A stretch of DNA of 46,064 nt from Oxalobacteraceae bacterium (GCA_021298975.1 JAJTGC010000018.1:1-46064), one strand, 5' to 3'; shown: positions 18,524 to 28,118, counted from the first letter of the stretch. Numbers and translations: made by a program. The notes: generated by a model from the sequence alone, not told the origin.

Positions 18524-19651
18524 ATGCTTTCCAATGTTATCGCCAGGCAAACGCGTCAGCTGTGCAAAACAACGACGGCAAGACCACGACTCGGACAACT
18601 CACCATGGATTGTTCAAAAGCATTAAGAGATGTAAAAATCACCCCCAATTCAAGAAATCAGATCGCTGCGATTGACGATCAATACCGGTGCGCCATTTAT
18701 GAAGAAACCATGGACGCTTACCAGGCTGTTTCCGATATCACGATGCCAGACAACTCACCCCAAGCCAAACTTCTGGCTCAGGCGTGGCAGCTGATCGAGG
18801 GCTTGTCGTCCATGGATCAATTCTTTAATCACTACGACATCAGTATTCCAAGTGTCACTCTGGAAGTTGCCATCCACCCAAGTCACCGGGAATCACTGAT
18901 CCGTGATTTTCGAACGAGCTGGACGAGCATGAAGCCAGAAGACAGAGTAGCTCTGATCGAAGTAATCAACGAAAAAACCTTTGATCAGCTCGGCATTACG
19001 CTCAACGCCAGCGAAAAGCAGTATGCAAAAGAAAAGAGACAGTACATTGCACCGCAACTGACATTGGCACACTGCCTTGCATTGCTGGATTATGCCAATT
19101 CAGATTCAGGCGGCTTTAATGCCACCAACAATTCGGCACGCCTATGGCACTACTACGGAGTGGATACACTGGCCAGAATGACAGCCGCACTTTATAACCC
19201 TTTTTGCGAAGCCCTGCGAATACTTGAACACTATCCGGCATTTGTTTATGAGGGACCTGCTTACAAGGGCTTATCGGTCGCTAATCCTGCAGGAAATTTC
19301 AGGATGAGTTGTATGCAAGCCGGCATGCCACTTCATTGCGTTCACGGTATCTCAGCAAGCTCCCAACGCGAAAAAAATTATGCGAGCAGCAGTAACATCT
19401 GGTCGACCCGGGATATGCAACTCACCTTCATATACAGCCGGGGAATCAAGATTCATCTTTTTAATGACGAGACATCGCGAGATCAAATGGAGATCATCAT
19501 CCCGGAGGGTCGACAACTGAAATTTCTATCCCCGCAGGAAATTGATCGAACACAGTTCAAGGACAATGGCGGTCCATGGCCAACGTATTACTGCACCGAA
19601 ATGGCGCCTGACTTGCCGGAAAAAATTCAGGACGGCTATCTGCGCTGTTAG
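18524..19651 (+). CDS. Putative ADP-ribosyltransferase (effector/toxin-like), QxE type
   Basis: This 375-residue protein has no close family that I can name. Its last 135 residues follow the layout of mono-ADP-ribosyltransferases: a helix (TLARMTAALYNPFCEALRIL), a strand with YKGL at 247-250 where the family has Arg, GISASS at 275-280 in place of the STS motif, a YA shortly after, and DQMEIIIPEGRQLKF at 320-334, where Q321-x-E323 occupies the ARTT-loop position used by C3-like and arginine-specific transferases. Lys at the NAD-anchoring Arg position is unusual and could mean weak or lost activity. Residues 1-200 are of unknown fold. There is no signal peptide. GGAGGGG just before ATG 18524 fixes the start. 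The gene stands alone. Confidence 0.6.
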   Translation: MLSNVIARQTRQLCKTTTARPRLGQLTMDCSKALRDVKITPNSRNQIAAIDDQYRCAIYEETMDAYQAVSDITMPDNSPQAKLLAQAWQLIEGLSSMDQFFNHYDISIPSVTLEVAIHPSHRESLIRDFRTSWTSMKPEDRVALIEVINEKTFDQLGITLNASEKQYAKEKRQYIAPQLTLAHCLALLDYANSDSGGFNATNNSARLWHYYGVDTLARMTAALYNPFCEALRILEHYPAFVYEGPAYKGLSVANPAGNFRMSCMQAGMPLHCVHGISASSQREKNYASSSNIWSTRDMQLTFIYSRGIKIHLFNDETSRDQMEIIIPEGRQLKFLSPQEIDRTQFKDNGGPWPTYYCTEMAPDLPEKIQDGYLRC

Positions 19652-19752
19652 CAATACGAAGGGGTCAGCGTGACGCAGGCTGACAAGACAGCAGACTCGT
19701 CAAGCAGACAAACAATGGTGAATACCTTGTTCAATCGCCGACAAGCCAACGG

Positions 19753-20547
19753 CTAGCGCCAGGCTGGTGAACGCTTCTCGATGAAGGCCTGCACTCCCTC
19801 GAGTGCGGCCTCATCCATCATATTGCAGGCCATGGTTTCACCGGCTAACTGATAGGCTGCCGAAATTCCCATGTCAAGCTGTCGATAAAACAGTTGCTTG
19901 CCCATCGCAATCGATACAGCCGGCTTGGCGAGGATATTATCGGCCAGTGCCGAGATAGCCTGATCTAACGATTCCAGCGACACGACACGATTGATCAGTC
20001 CACGTTCAAGGGCTGTCTGGGCATCAATGAATTCTCCGGTGAGCAGCATTTCCATCGCTTGCTTGCGTCCCATGTTGCGCGACAAACCAACCGAGGGTGT
20101 GGAGCAAAACAAACCGTAGTTAATACCAGAGACAGCGAATGTTGACTCCTGCGATGCGACCGCAAGATCACACATTGCCACCAGCTGACAACCGGCGGCA
20201 GCGGCAATACCCTGTACCCGCGCAATCACGGGCTGCGGCATTTGCTGAATGGTCAGCATCATTTTGCTGCATTGATCAAACAGCTTTTTATAATACGCCG
20301 CTGAAGGGGTTGCCCGCATTTGCTTGAGATCATGACCGGCGCAAAAGGCTTTGCCCTTCGCTGCCAGAATGACCAAACGTGCGGTAGCGTCACCGGCAAT
20401 TGCATCGAGTTCAGTTTGCAGTACAGTGAGCATTTCCTCAGACAGCGGATTGAATTTCTCGCCGCGATTGAGCGTGAGCGTGACGATGCCGCCAGCGCGT
20501 TCATGCAGCACATACGGTGCATCAGAATTGATTGCGTTCTGCGTCAT
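19753..20547 (-). CDS. Enoyl-CoA hydratase/isomerase family protein
   Basis: The 264-residue crotonase-fold protein has the two oxyanion-hole segments: AKGKAFCAGHDLKQM (about 63-77) and VQGIAAAAGCQLVAMCDLAVAS (about 110-131). The second carries the conserved IAAAAG start but Cys-Gln instead of the usual Glu of classical enoyl-CoA hydratases, as in the ECHDC3-like subgroup. Activity on enoyl-CoA is therefore not assured. It is cytoplasmic. It follows the RbgA-type GTPase gene by 20 nt and is probably cotranscribed, a pair seen in other Burkholderiales. Confidence 0.88.
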   Translation of the reverse strand: MTQNAINSDAPYVLHERAGGIVTLTLNRGEKFNPLSEEMLTVLQTELDAIAGDATARLVILAAKGKAFCAGHDLKQMRATPSAAYYKKLFDQCSKMMLTIQQMPQPVIARVQGIAAAAGCQLVAMCDLAVASQESTFAVSGINYGLFCSTPSVGLSRNMGRKQAMEMLLTGEFIDAQTALERGLINRVVSLESLDQAISALADNILAKPAVSIAMGKQLFYRQLDMGISAAYQLAGETMACNMMDEAALEGVQAFIEKRSPAWR

Positions 20548-20567
20548 GATGTGTCCCCTCAGTTTTT

Positions 20568-21485
20568 TTAATCCAATTCATCTTCAACGTGAACTTCTTG
20601 TGGCTCAGCCAGTGACGGCGGTGGCTGATAACTGGCCAGCAGCGCGACCCGATTGATCGGTGTCTCCAAACTGATGCGCCCGAGCGCGCCGCTACGATAA
20701 TCCAGTAGCAGGGTATGTGCCGCTTTCTCAAAGTCAGGCGTACCACCCTTGAGCCGGTAAGCACGGCGCAGCGCGATGGCTTCAATCACACCGACGGCAT
20801 CCCTATTCTCGAGGGGAAAACCATAACGAGCCACCAGTGAAGCTGGATAACGCTCAAGCAACAAGCCGGCAAGAAACGTCGCGATTTCCTCCTCGATGAT
20901 CGCATTTACCCCAATTGCATGACTGGCGGCAAGCATCAGCCCGTCGGTGGGATGCTCAATCTTCGGCCACATCAGTCCGGGCGTATCAATCAGCACGATA
21001 TTGTTGCCGAGATAGAGGCGCTGCTGGGATTTGGTGACCGCCGGTTCATCACCTACCTTGGCGACCCGCTTCTTGAGCAGCGCATTCATCAGCGTCGATT
21101 TGCCAACGTTGGGGATACCCATAATCATGACGCGCAGCGGCTTGAGATTCGTTCCGCGATGCGGTGCCAGTTTCAGCGCCAGTGCCGGGATTTTCGCGAC
21201 ATCGGCTGGCTTGCGGCAAGAAATCGCTACCGCATGGACTTGCGGCTGCTTGGCATAATGCGCGATCCAGGCGCGGGTCGCTTCAGGATCCGACAGATCA
21301 CTCTTATTCAAAAGCTTCAGGCACGGGCGCTGGCGGGCAAGGCGCAGAGCCTCAATCATGGGATTACTGCTGGCCTGAGGCACGCGCCCATCCAGCACCT
21401 CGATCACAAGATCGACTTTTTCCATGGACTCCGCAGCCTTCTTGCGCGCGGCGTTCATATGACCGGGGAACCACTGGATGGACAT
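20568..21485 (-). CDS. ylqF: Ribosome biogenesis GTPase RbgA/YlqF
   Basis: This is a 305-residue circularly permuted GTPase: the G4 motif NKSDL (about residue 60) comes before the P-loop GIPNVGKSTLMN (about 122-133) and the G3 motif DTPGLMWPK (about 171-179). The start MSIQWFPGHMNAARK is the standard N-terminus with the catalytic-region His. RbgA assists late assembly of the 50S subunit. A C-terminal all-helical domain follows from about 220. The 450 nt between this gene and the rightward ankyrin gene hold no recognisable gene. Confidence 0.95.
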   Translation of the reverse strand: MSIQWFPGHMNAARKKAAESMEKVDLVIEVLDGRVPQASSNPMIEALRLARQRPCLKLLNKSDLSDPEATRAWIAHYAKQPQVHAVAISCRKPADVAKIPALALKLAPHRGTNLKPLRVMIMGIPNVGKSTLMNALLKKRVAKVGDEPAVTKSQQRLYLGNNIVLIDTPGLMWPKIEHPTDGLMLAASHAIGVNAIIEEEIATFLAGLLLERYPASLVARYGFPLENRDAVGVIEAIALRRAYRLKGGTPDFEKAAHTLLLDYRSGALGRISLETPINRVALLASYQPPPSLAEPQEVHVEDELD

Positions 21486-21935
21486 GGGTGAGCGATGGAT
21501 ACGTGTCAGAACCCGTATTCTAACCGGGACGATTTAAGCACCGACGAACTCGCCTACCCTAAAAAAGGCTGGCATGGTCAGCCGATGCCGACTTTCTATT
21601 AGACAACGCCAGCGCGCAATGCACCCGCCCTTTTGCCAGCGCGCCACCCGTCAAATGACAAACGAATAAGCTCCACAAAAATTCTTTGTTATGCCGGCGT
21701 TCCGCCATCGATACGAATACCCAATCTACCCAGAAGAAAAACGCTTGGACAACATCCCGGATCCTCAAAAAACGCCGATGCGATGGTCGCTTAAAAAAAT
21801 ATCTCGGGAGAAAATTTCAAAAGAAATAATTTTAGATCAAAGGAAACTTTGCGAATCAGCCTGGTACTGAAGTGCGAGATAGCAATATTCGATAATCGAA
21901 CAAGCCGATCCAAAAATTCAGCCAGAGAGGAAAGA

Positions 21936-24242
21936 ATGAAACCCATTCCACGGGAAAACATGGCGATAAATCGTATCGATATAGAAAGTGTCAAAGGGAC
22001 AAAAAACTTTCACAATAATTCAAAAACACAAAAGCACTCTGATGTAATTTTTTTATATGATGGTCTTGACAAACAAAGGAAAAAAATAATTGAAGAATTG
22101 ATCGATAATTTTTCAGACAGTGATCTGAAAATAAGCAAGCTGGGATGCTCTCCCTTTGGAGATGGCACTGCCAGCGAAAAAAAATCAAAATTTCTTGAGG
22201 GATTGGGTGAAAAAATTAAGTCTGGAGTTATTGGAAGAAACACCATTATTTTCATGAATTTTCATACACATTCCAGTGACAGCGCCTTGTCATTTTCCAT
22301 CAAAGGTGTTGATAAAAATATTCATATTTCTACTAGAGAGGTTTATGAGTATGTCTGGTCATTTTTTTCAGATGGCGAAAAACCCAGCTTTCACAATCTG
22401 GGTTGCAATGCGGGCTACTATTCAGAAGATCTGCAGGATGGCATTGGTCATGTAATCAACTATGCAGGGAAAAGTACCATTGGATCGAAAGAAAATATTA
22501 GTCAAGCAAAAGAAGTATTACGATTTATATCCATCAGTAAAAATTTTGAAGGAAAAATACCCGCCCCAGAGAAAATTTGGCAGCACATGGAACGGTATGT
22601 AACTCAAGAGATGTCTATCACAGGAAAAGGTAGGTGCAATGTGCATCAACCCATGCAATTACCGTCCTCGACAATCAATGGAAATTTTAATTCCCCCACA
22701 GGCCACAAGAATCCAAAGCTGCTCATTGAATATGCATTCCGCCATCGCCCCATGGAACAGGTTCTAGAGCTTATAAAAATCCATGATCCAAAGCATAAAA
22801 TAATCAGTAACTTCAATGAAAATACAAAAAAAAGAATACTTTTTCACCTTATTCCTAATCGTGTTTCATGGGTGAACTTCGATAAAAATATAACCACTAT
22901 ATCTTTTCTAAATAAATTTCTGGAACATAGCGACTCCTTGCAAAAATTTTTATTTTGTTATGAATACAATCTATTTCCGAAATCCATCGGAGAGAAAATG
23001 GCAAACCACTTTCTCATACTCTGCTGCAAAGAAGGCAACGCGAAAGTAGCAAAGCATATTTTGAAAATGTCTGAATTCCCGATTTCGGATTCCGGAAAAG
23101 AATCTGCGCTCGTGGCAGCAATCCAGTCGGAAAATGTTGAATTGGCATCCATATTAATGCGACATGTAAATGATTTTTATATTCAAAATCAGACGGCGAA
23201 TTCATTATTCCACTTTGCGAGTAACCATCCAACTTCCGAGATCGTGGAATTACTTCTCACGCACGAAGCTCTGGATAAATATCCGGGAGATTCCCCAGCA
23301 GAAAAAAATAAATCAAGAAAATTTCTTCTCAATGAAAAAAATGATGACGGTGTTTCGCCATTAGAACTCGCCATCAAAAAAAATAACCCTGAAACAGTAG
23401 AATTATTGTTAAAGGCAGGTGCCAGCCATCATCTTCCGAACTCAAAGGGAAACCACTACCTTCATCAGGCCGTATTTCGTGGTGGCGCTGCTATCGTAAA
23501 CTTACTCTTGGCAAGTGGATTAGAGATCAGCATAAACAATGTAGATTTATCCCGACTCATACACAGAGCAATCCTAAAATCGGAAAAAGAGATTGCCTTG
23601 ATGCTGATCGCACATTGCGCAGCAACAGGAAAAACAAAGGAAATAAACGCTGCCTATATTTCTGGTCTGACACCCCTTTTGCTTGCAGTGAAAAAAAGAG
23701 ACATCAAACTGATCACAGTCCTTCTTGAGGCAGGAGCCGATCCGAATATACGCAGTAATTCAGGTCAAAATGCTTTGCATAAAATCTCGAAAAAGCTTGG
23801 TAATTCTCAGGAAAAATCGCTTAAAAAAACCCGAAATGTAGCCGAAACACCAGCAGAAAAATTTATCAATCAGGAGCTCGAATTTTCCCAAACAGAAGCT
23901 ATTGTAAAAACTCTCATTGAGCGTGGAGTATCACTGAATGAAAATGATAACGACGGTAACACCCCGATAATGATCGCAGCACAAGCGAAGAACCCTCAAT
24001 TAGTATATTTTTTTCTATCGCAGGGAGCCGATATTAATGCGGTTAATAATCAAGGATATACCGTATTACACTACGCCTTGGAAAATAAGGATAAAGATTT
24101 GAGCAAATACCTGATTGAAAAAGGTATTGATCTCAGCGCCGCTAACTTTAAGCTTGACACTGCTTTATCGCTGGCCAGGAATTCGAGCGATATGTTTTCC
24201 ATCAAGCATATTTTTAATGCGATAAAGAAAAAAAATCAATAA
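21936..24242 (+). CDS. Ankyrin-repeat protein with putative caspase-like (clan CD) N-terminal domain
   Basis: The 768-residue protein starts at ATG 21936 behind AGAGAGGAAAG. Residues about 35-185 alternate predicted strands and helices: DVIFLYDG, IIFMNFHTHSS (H110, H112), PSFHNLGCNAG (C157), VINYAGKSTIG. A hydrophobic strand ending in His and a later one ending in Cys-x-x-Gly is the plan of caspase-like/CHAT peptidases, so a His-Cys dyad is likely though unproven. From about 330 to the end lie roughly nine ankyrin repeats (for example GVSPLELAIKKNNPETVELLLKAG-like units). The DNA is clearly more AT-rich and Lys/Asn/Ile-rich than its neighbours, which suggests recent transfer. There is no signal peptide. 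It could be a secreted effector or a defence protein. Confidence 0.7.
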   Translation: MKPIPRENMAINRIDIESVKGTKNFHNNSKTQKHSDVIFLYDGLDKQRKKIIEELIDNFSDSDLKISKLGCSPFGDGTASEKKSKFLEGLGEKIKSGVIGRNTIIFMNFHTHSSDSALSFSIKGVDKNIHISTREVYEYVWSFFSDGEKPSFHNLGCNAGYYSEDLQDGIGHVINYAGKSTIGSKENISQAKEVLRFISISKNFEGKIPAPEKIWQHMERYVTQEMSITGKGRCNVHQPMQLPSSTINGNFNSPTGHKNPKLLIEYAFRHRPMEQVLELIKIHDPKHKIISNFNENTKKRILFHLIPNRVSWVNFDKNITTISFLNKFLEHSDSLQKFLFCYEYNLFPKSIGEKMANHFLILCCKEGNAKVAKHILKMSEFPISDSGKESALVAAIQSENVELASILMRHVNDFYIQNQTANSLFHFASNHPTSEIVELLLTHEALDKYPGDSPAEKNKSRKFLLNEKNDDGVSPLELAIKKNNPETVELLLKAGASHHLPNSKGNHYLHQAVFRGGAAIVNLLLASGLEISINNVDLSRLIHRAILKSEKEIALMLIAHCAATGKTKEINAAYISGLTPLLLAVKKRDIKLITVLLEAGADPNIRSNSGQNALHKISKKLGNSQEKSLKKTRNVAETPAEKFINQELEFSQTEAIVKTLIERGVSLNENDNDGNTPIMIAAQAKNPQLVYFFLSQGADINAVNNQGYTVLHYALENKDKDLSKYLIEKGIDLSAANFKLDTALSLARNSSDMFSIKHIFNAIKKKNQ

Positions 24243-24332
24243 GTTGATCGTCATCATCTGCAATTACCGACGTCTGTTGGAAAAGCCATCATCTACTCAA
24301 AAAGCCGTTGGGAAAATTGAATACTTAAATGC

Positions 24333-25292
24333 TTATGCGTGAGACTCTGGATTCAAACCAGCCAGTGCTTTCAGATGTGCCATAACGCTACGACCCAGCG
24401 CCGACAAATGGTAGCCGCCCTCAAGGCAGCTGACGATACGTCCCTGCGCGTACTGGGCTGCCACCGCTACCAGCTGCCGCGTAATCAAGGCATAGTCGGA
24501 TTCGATGAGCCCCATGGAAGCCAGCTCATCTTCACGATGCGCATCGAAACCGGCGGAGATGAATATCATCTCCGGTCGATGCGCATGCAAGGCAGGGAGC
24601 CAATCCCGCCGAATCAGCTCGCGAACGCGGTCACCGCGCGTGTAGGCAGGCACGGGAATATTCACCAGATGCGGCGGACGGCCGCCCTCGGAGTACTCCC
24701 CACTGTAGGGATACAAGGGTGACTGGAAAAAACTGACCATCAGAACGCGCGGATCATTGAGAAAAGCCGCCTCGGTGCCATTACCGTGATGGACATCGAA
24801 ATCAACTACCGCCACGCGCGACAGGTTATGCACCGCTAGCGCGTGACGAATGGCAATCGCCACATTATTGAACAGGCAAAAACCCATAGAGCCATGGGGT
24901 GTGGCGTGATGGCCGGGCGGCCGCACCGCACAGAATGCGGTACTGAATTCGCCAGCAATCACCGCATCGGTCGCCGCGACCGCCGCACCCGCAGCGCGCA
25001 AGGCGGCCTGCCAACTGTGCGCATTGATCAGTGTGTCTGCATCGAGCGCGAAGTAGCCTGGATCGTCCAGAGCTGGTAGATGGCTCCGGATTCTTTCCAC
25101 CATCGCCTCCGAATGCACGCGCCGAATATCATCAATGGCGGCAAGTGGCGCATCCCGTCGAGCTATTAGTGCCGACAGGCCACTGGCAATAAGCTGATCC
25201 TCAATTGCCTGCAGCCGAGCTGGCGACTCGGGGTGCCATTCACCCATGTCATGCAACAAGCAATCAGGATGAGAAAAATAGACAGTGGACAT
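24333..25292 (-). CDS. Histone deacetylase family protein (acetylpolyamine/protein deacetylase-like)
   Basis: This is a 319-residue Zn-dependent deacetylase of the arginase/deacetylase fold. The motifs are FCAVRPPGHHAT (paired His, about residues 118-129), VVDFDVHHGNGTEAAF (Zn ligands Asp and His) and FISAGFDAHREDELA (third Zn ligand Asp). Bacterial members deacetylate acetylated lysines, polyamines or small amides; the substrate cannot be told here. The N-terminal YFSHPDCLLHDMGEWHPESP is typical of class II-like bacterial HDACs. It is divergent from mltB, with 131 nt between the starts. Confidence 0.93.
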   Translation of the reverse strand: MSTVYFSHPDCLLHDMGEWHPESPARLQAIEDQLIASGLSALIARRDAPLAAIDDIRRVHSEAMVERIRSHLPALDDPGYFALDADTLINAHSWQAALRAAGAAVAATDAVIAGEFSTAFCAVRPPGHHATPHGSMGFCLFNNVAIAIRHALAVHNLSRVAVVDFDVHHGNGTEAAFLNDPRVLMVSFFQSPLYPYSGEYSEGGRPPHLVNIPVPAYTRGDRVRELIRRDWLPALHAHRPEMIFISAGFDAHREDELASMGLIESDYALITRQLVAVAAQYAQGRIVSCLEGGYHLSALGRSVMAHLKALAGLNPESHA

Positions 25293-25423
25293 GGGTGGGG
25301 ACGCATTTTGCAGTAGCTTTATCGCGTTTAATTATGCACGACGAGTCTTGGCAGCGCCTGTCCCTGACGCCTAATCGACTATACTTAGACCCGCCTTTTT
25401 TGATGCCTTGCACGTGCCTGTCA

Positions 25424-26530
25424 ATGAAAAATCTCCGATTCGCCTCTCGTTTGTTGTCCTTTCTTGCCCTGTTGATTCTGGCGGCGCCTCTGCATGCCGA
25501 TGTGACAAAATCAGGCAAGAGGCACAACCCCAGACCTGTCCTTGAATCAAAGCAGGCCGACGAGCCGGAATTCACCAACTTTACGCAATGGCGCGGCGTG
25601 GCTGAACTGATCGATGAACTGAGCGATCAGCATGGCTTGCAGCGCGAAACACTCAATGCGCAATTTTCGAAAGTTCACTATCTTGAAAATGTGGTTAAGC
25701 TCATTAATCCACCGCCACCCACCAAACTGAAAAACTGGACTGTTTATCGAGAACGGTTCATAGAACCGACCCGCTTACGCGCCGGTGCGGCATTCTGGAA
25801 AAGATATGAGGCAGTACTGAACCGAGCACAAGCGGAATTCGGTATACCCGCCGAGATCATCGTGGGTATTCTGGGCGTGGAAACGATGTACGGAAAAATG
25901 ACCGGCAACATCCGTGTGGTGGATGCGCTGGCGACACTGGCTTTCGCTTATCCGCCCACCGCCAATCGCGACGCTCGCATGAAGTACTTCCGTGATGAGC
26001 TCAAGCAGGTATTCCTGCTGGCGCGGGACAATGACATGGATCCGCTTGGCTTTTACGGATCCTTTGCTGGTGCGATTGGCTTGCCCCAATTCATGCCAGG
26101 CAGCATACGGCGCTTCGCGGTGGACTTTGACGGGGATGGCAAAATAGATCTTCGGAATTCGCCCGCCGATGCGATTGGCAGTATCGCCAGCTTTCTATCG
26201 CAACATGGGTGGCGCACGGACGAGCCACTGGTCTTCCCGGTCAGGGTGTCCAGTCAAACTGATGCGACTTGGCCTGACATGATAGGACAAAGTCTCGAGG
26301 CGAAATTCACTCGGGAAGAGTGCGAACAGGCCGGCGTTGCCATCAATGACGACGTTCCTGCCACGATCAGTTATGGACTTGTTGATCTGCAGGACGGTGA
26401 ACGGCCTACGCGGTACTGGCTAGGCACCGCCAATTTTTTCGCCATCGCGCAGTACAACCGCAGTTTTTTTTATGCCATGACCGTCATTGAACTGGGTAAG
26501 GCAGTCCGACAACAACGTCGGCACCTGTGA
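25424..26530 (+). CDS. mltB: Lytic murein transglycosylase B
   Basis: The 368-residue envelope enzyme cleaves the glycan strand of peptidoglycan to a 1,6-anhydro product. It has an N-terminal signal peptide (MKNLRFASRLLSFLALLILAA region) without an obvious lipobox, so a soluble periplasmic form is possible. The catalytic Glu lies in IIVGILGVETMYGKMTGN, and GSFAGAIGLPQFMPGSIRRFAVDFDGDGKIDL is the family signature. ATG 25424 is chosen; ATG 25403 in frame adds seven residues. Its TGA overlaps a GTG of the next reading frame, and the DUF1415 gene follows closely. Confidence 0.94.
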   Translation: MKNLRFASRLLSFLALLILAAPLHADVTKSGKRHNPRPVLESKQADEPEFTNFTQWRGVAELIDELSDQHGLQRETLNAQFSKVHYLENVVKLINPPPPTKLKNWTVYRERFIEPTRLRAGAAFWKRYEAVLNRAQAEFGIPAEIIVGILGVETMYGKMTGNIRVVDALATLAFAYPPTANRDARMKYFRDELKQVFLLARDNDMDPLGFYGSFAGAIGLPQFMPGSIRRFAVDFDGDGKIDLRNSPADAIGSIASFLSQHGWRTDEPLVFPVRVSSQTDATWPDMIGQSLEAKFTREECEQAGVAINDDVPATISYGLVDLQDGERPTRYWLGTANFFAIAQYNRSFFYAMTVIELGKAVRQQRRHL

Positions 26531-26568
26531 ACTCTTTCCCGCCCGCTTCTACAGCATCGGAGGATGAC

Positions 26569-27135
26569 ATGACCGATGATCAGATCATCGCATTGACAAA
26601 AGCATGGCTTGAAGAAGCCGTCATCGGACTGAATTTATGTCCGTTTGCTGAGTCGGTACACCGCAACGATCAGATCGCCTACTATGTCAGTCGTGCAGAG
26701 GAGGAAGGCACGCTGATGGATGATCTGATCGTAGCGATTGACACACTGCTGAGCGCGGATCCAGAAAAAATTGACACAGCGTTTTTAATTCATCCACACG
26801 CATTACAGAATTTTGATGAGTACAACGAATTCATCGGATGGACAACAGACTTTCTTGCGCAAAGTGGGCTGGAGGCAGCGCTGCAGATTGCGAGCTTTCA
26901 TCCCGACTATCAATTTGTCGGCACATCAGCCGATGACATCACCAACTGTACCAACCGCTCCCCATTACCGATGCTGCATTTGTTACGGGAATCCAGTGTC
27001 GATGCAGCACTGACTGCATTACCGGAAGCCACGCAACTGGTTGAAAAAAATCTGGCTACGTTGCGCAATCTGGGTGCCACTGGCTGGGATGCGGTAAATC
27101 AGCGTATTCATGCTCTGTCAAAATTGAATCAGTAA
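26569..27135 (+). CDS. DUF1415 domain protein
   Basis: The 188-residue protein belongs to the uncharacterised DUF1415 family. It starts MTDDQIIALTKAWLEEAVIGLNLCPFAE, and the NLCPFA block with its Cys is the family hallmark. TDFLAQSGLEAALQIASFHPDYQF and NRSPLPMLHLLRE are conserved further on. The start is set at ATG 26569 because GGAGG lies 5 nt before it; an upstream GTG at 26527 overlapping the mltB stop would add 14 residues. Its function is unknown, and the position after mltB gives no firm clue. Confidence 0.9.
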   Translation: MTDDQIIALTKAWLEEAVIGLNLCPFAESVHRNDQIAYYVSRAEEEGTLMDDLIVAIDTLLSADPEKIDTAFLIHPHALQNFDEYNEFIGWTTDFLAQSGLEAALQIASFHPDYQFVGTSADDITNCTNRSPLPMLHLLRESSVDAALTALPEATQLVEKNLATLRNLGATGWDAVNQRIHALSKLNQ

Positions 27136-27376
27136 ATTTTCAATGACAAGACGCACTGAAAAACCAAAATCGACAACTTTTTCAATTAAAAAATCACGTT
27201 AAGCTGCTGATTTTTTTCTTCCCTGCATTACACAGCGGTGCTGGCTCATCACAAAATACAGACTAATTTAGCGCCCGCCCAAGCTTGCACCTGTTGATGG
27301 CATCGAAATACTCTGATCGCAGCCCACTGGATAGCGGACAAAATGATCAGTGACTACGCTTTTTTGTCAGGCAGGG

Positions 27377-27400
27377 AACGATGCCTTGCGCATCGTTTTT
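27377..27400 (+). terminator. Rho-independent terminator-like hairpin in a 656-nt gap
   Basis: AACGATGC, CTTGC, GCATCGTT forms an 8-bp stem followed by T5. It lies 242 nt after the DUF1415 stop, far for an mRNA terminator, so it could end a small RNA instead. The rest of the gap 27136-27791 holds no gene I can support and is visibly AT-rich. Confidence 0.6.
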
Positions 27401-27791
27401 GAGTACTCATAACCGCACTAAGATACCGAAACTTTGTCAGAATAAAATCATCTGATAAAGGAATGCGTTTCCCGAATGGGCAAATGCATTGCTTTGCCGA
27501 CTTGCGGATTCTCAAAACGAAATATTTTCGTATTAACTACAATAAACTTGTGATTTAGAAATTTGCCAGCGGTGATGCAGTAGATGTTTGGGAGCGAATT
27601 ACAGATGAGTCATTGGCTTGGACAGCATATTTTTTATGGCAAGACGGAGCAAAAACGCTAGCGGCTTTTCGTTAGAGCCTTTAGAAGAAATGATAACTAT
27701 CGGTCGCAATGGTTGGATGGGAATATTGGGGGACGGCAGCATGTCTTGATGCAACCAACCAGCGCGTTTCATTCACCACCAGTTCTAGGGA

Positions 27792-28118
27792 ATGCCTACT
27801 CAAATGACAACACAGTTTGAAAATCAAGACAGCAATCGACTCTCCGACCAGGTAGCCTATGATCCCAACAATCTGCTCGATTCGCTCATTGAGAAGCTCC
27901 ATTTGAAGAACGATGCCGCATTGTCGCGCGCTCTGGAGGTGGCACCACCGGTGATCAGCAAGATCAGGCATCGTCGCTTGCCGGTGGGCGCATCACTGCT
28001 GATCCGCATGCATGAAGTCAGCAATCTGAGCATCCGAGAATTACGCGTGCTGATGGGCGACCGAAGAGAGAAATTTCGTATCAGTGACAAACAATTCAAA
28101 CCCAAACATAACGCGTGA
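27792..28118 (+). CDS. Small helix-turn-helix (Cro/C1-like) protein
   Basis: Residues about 29-92 of this 108-residue protein look like a Cro/C1-type domain: LDSLIEKLHLKNDAALSRALEVAPPVISKIRHRRLPV, where AALSRALEV and PPVISKIRHRR would be the two helices of the HTH. ASLLIRMHEVSNLSIRELRVLMG then completes the fold. Similar short orphan XRE-like proteins are common in Burkholderiales. A second in-frame ATG at 27804 is possible. It stands alone after a long gap and is convergent with cysM. Its targets are unknown. Confidence 0.7.
   Translation: MPTQMTTQFENQDSNRLSDQVAYDPNNLLDSLIEKLHLKNDAALSRALEVAPPVISKIRHRRLPVGASLLIRMHEVSNLSIRELRVLMGDRREKFRISDKQFKPKHNA

Noticed and set aside
21559-21768. 69-codon leftward frame before the ankyrin gene
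   Set aside because: No family, no ribosome site; a transposase remnant was considered but no matching motif is visible.
24333-25292. HDAC-like gene as a natural-product or toxin gene
   Set aside because: Intact bacterial deacetylase-family protein with normal composition; nothing in its neighbours supports a special role.
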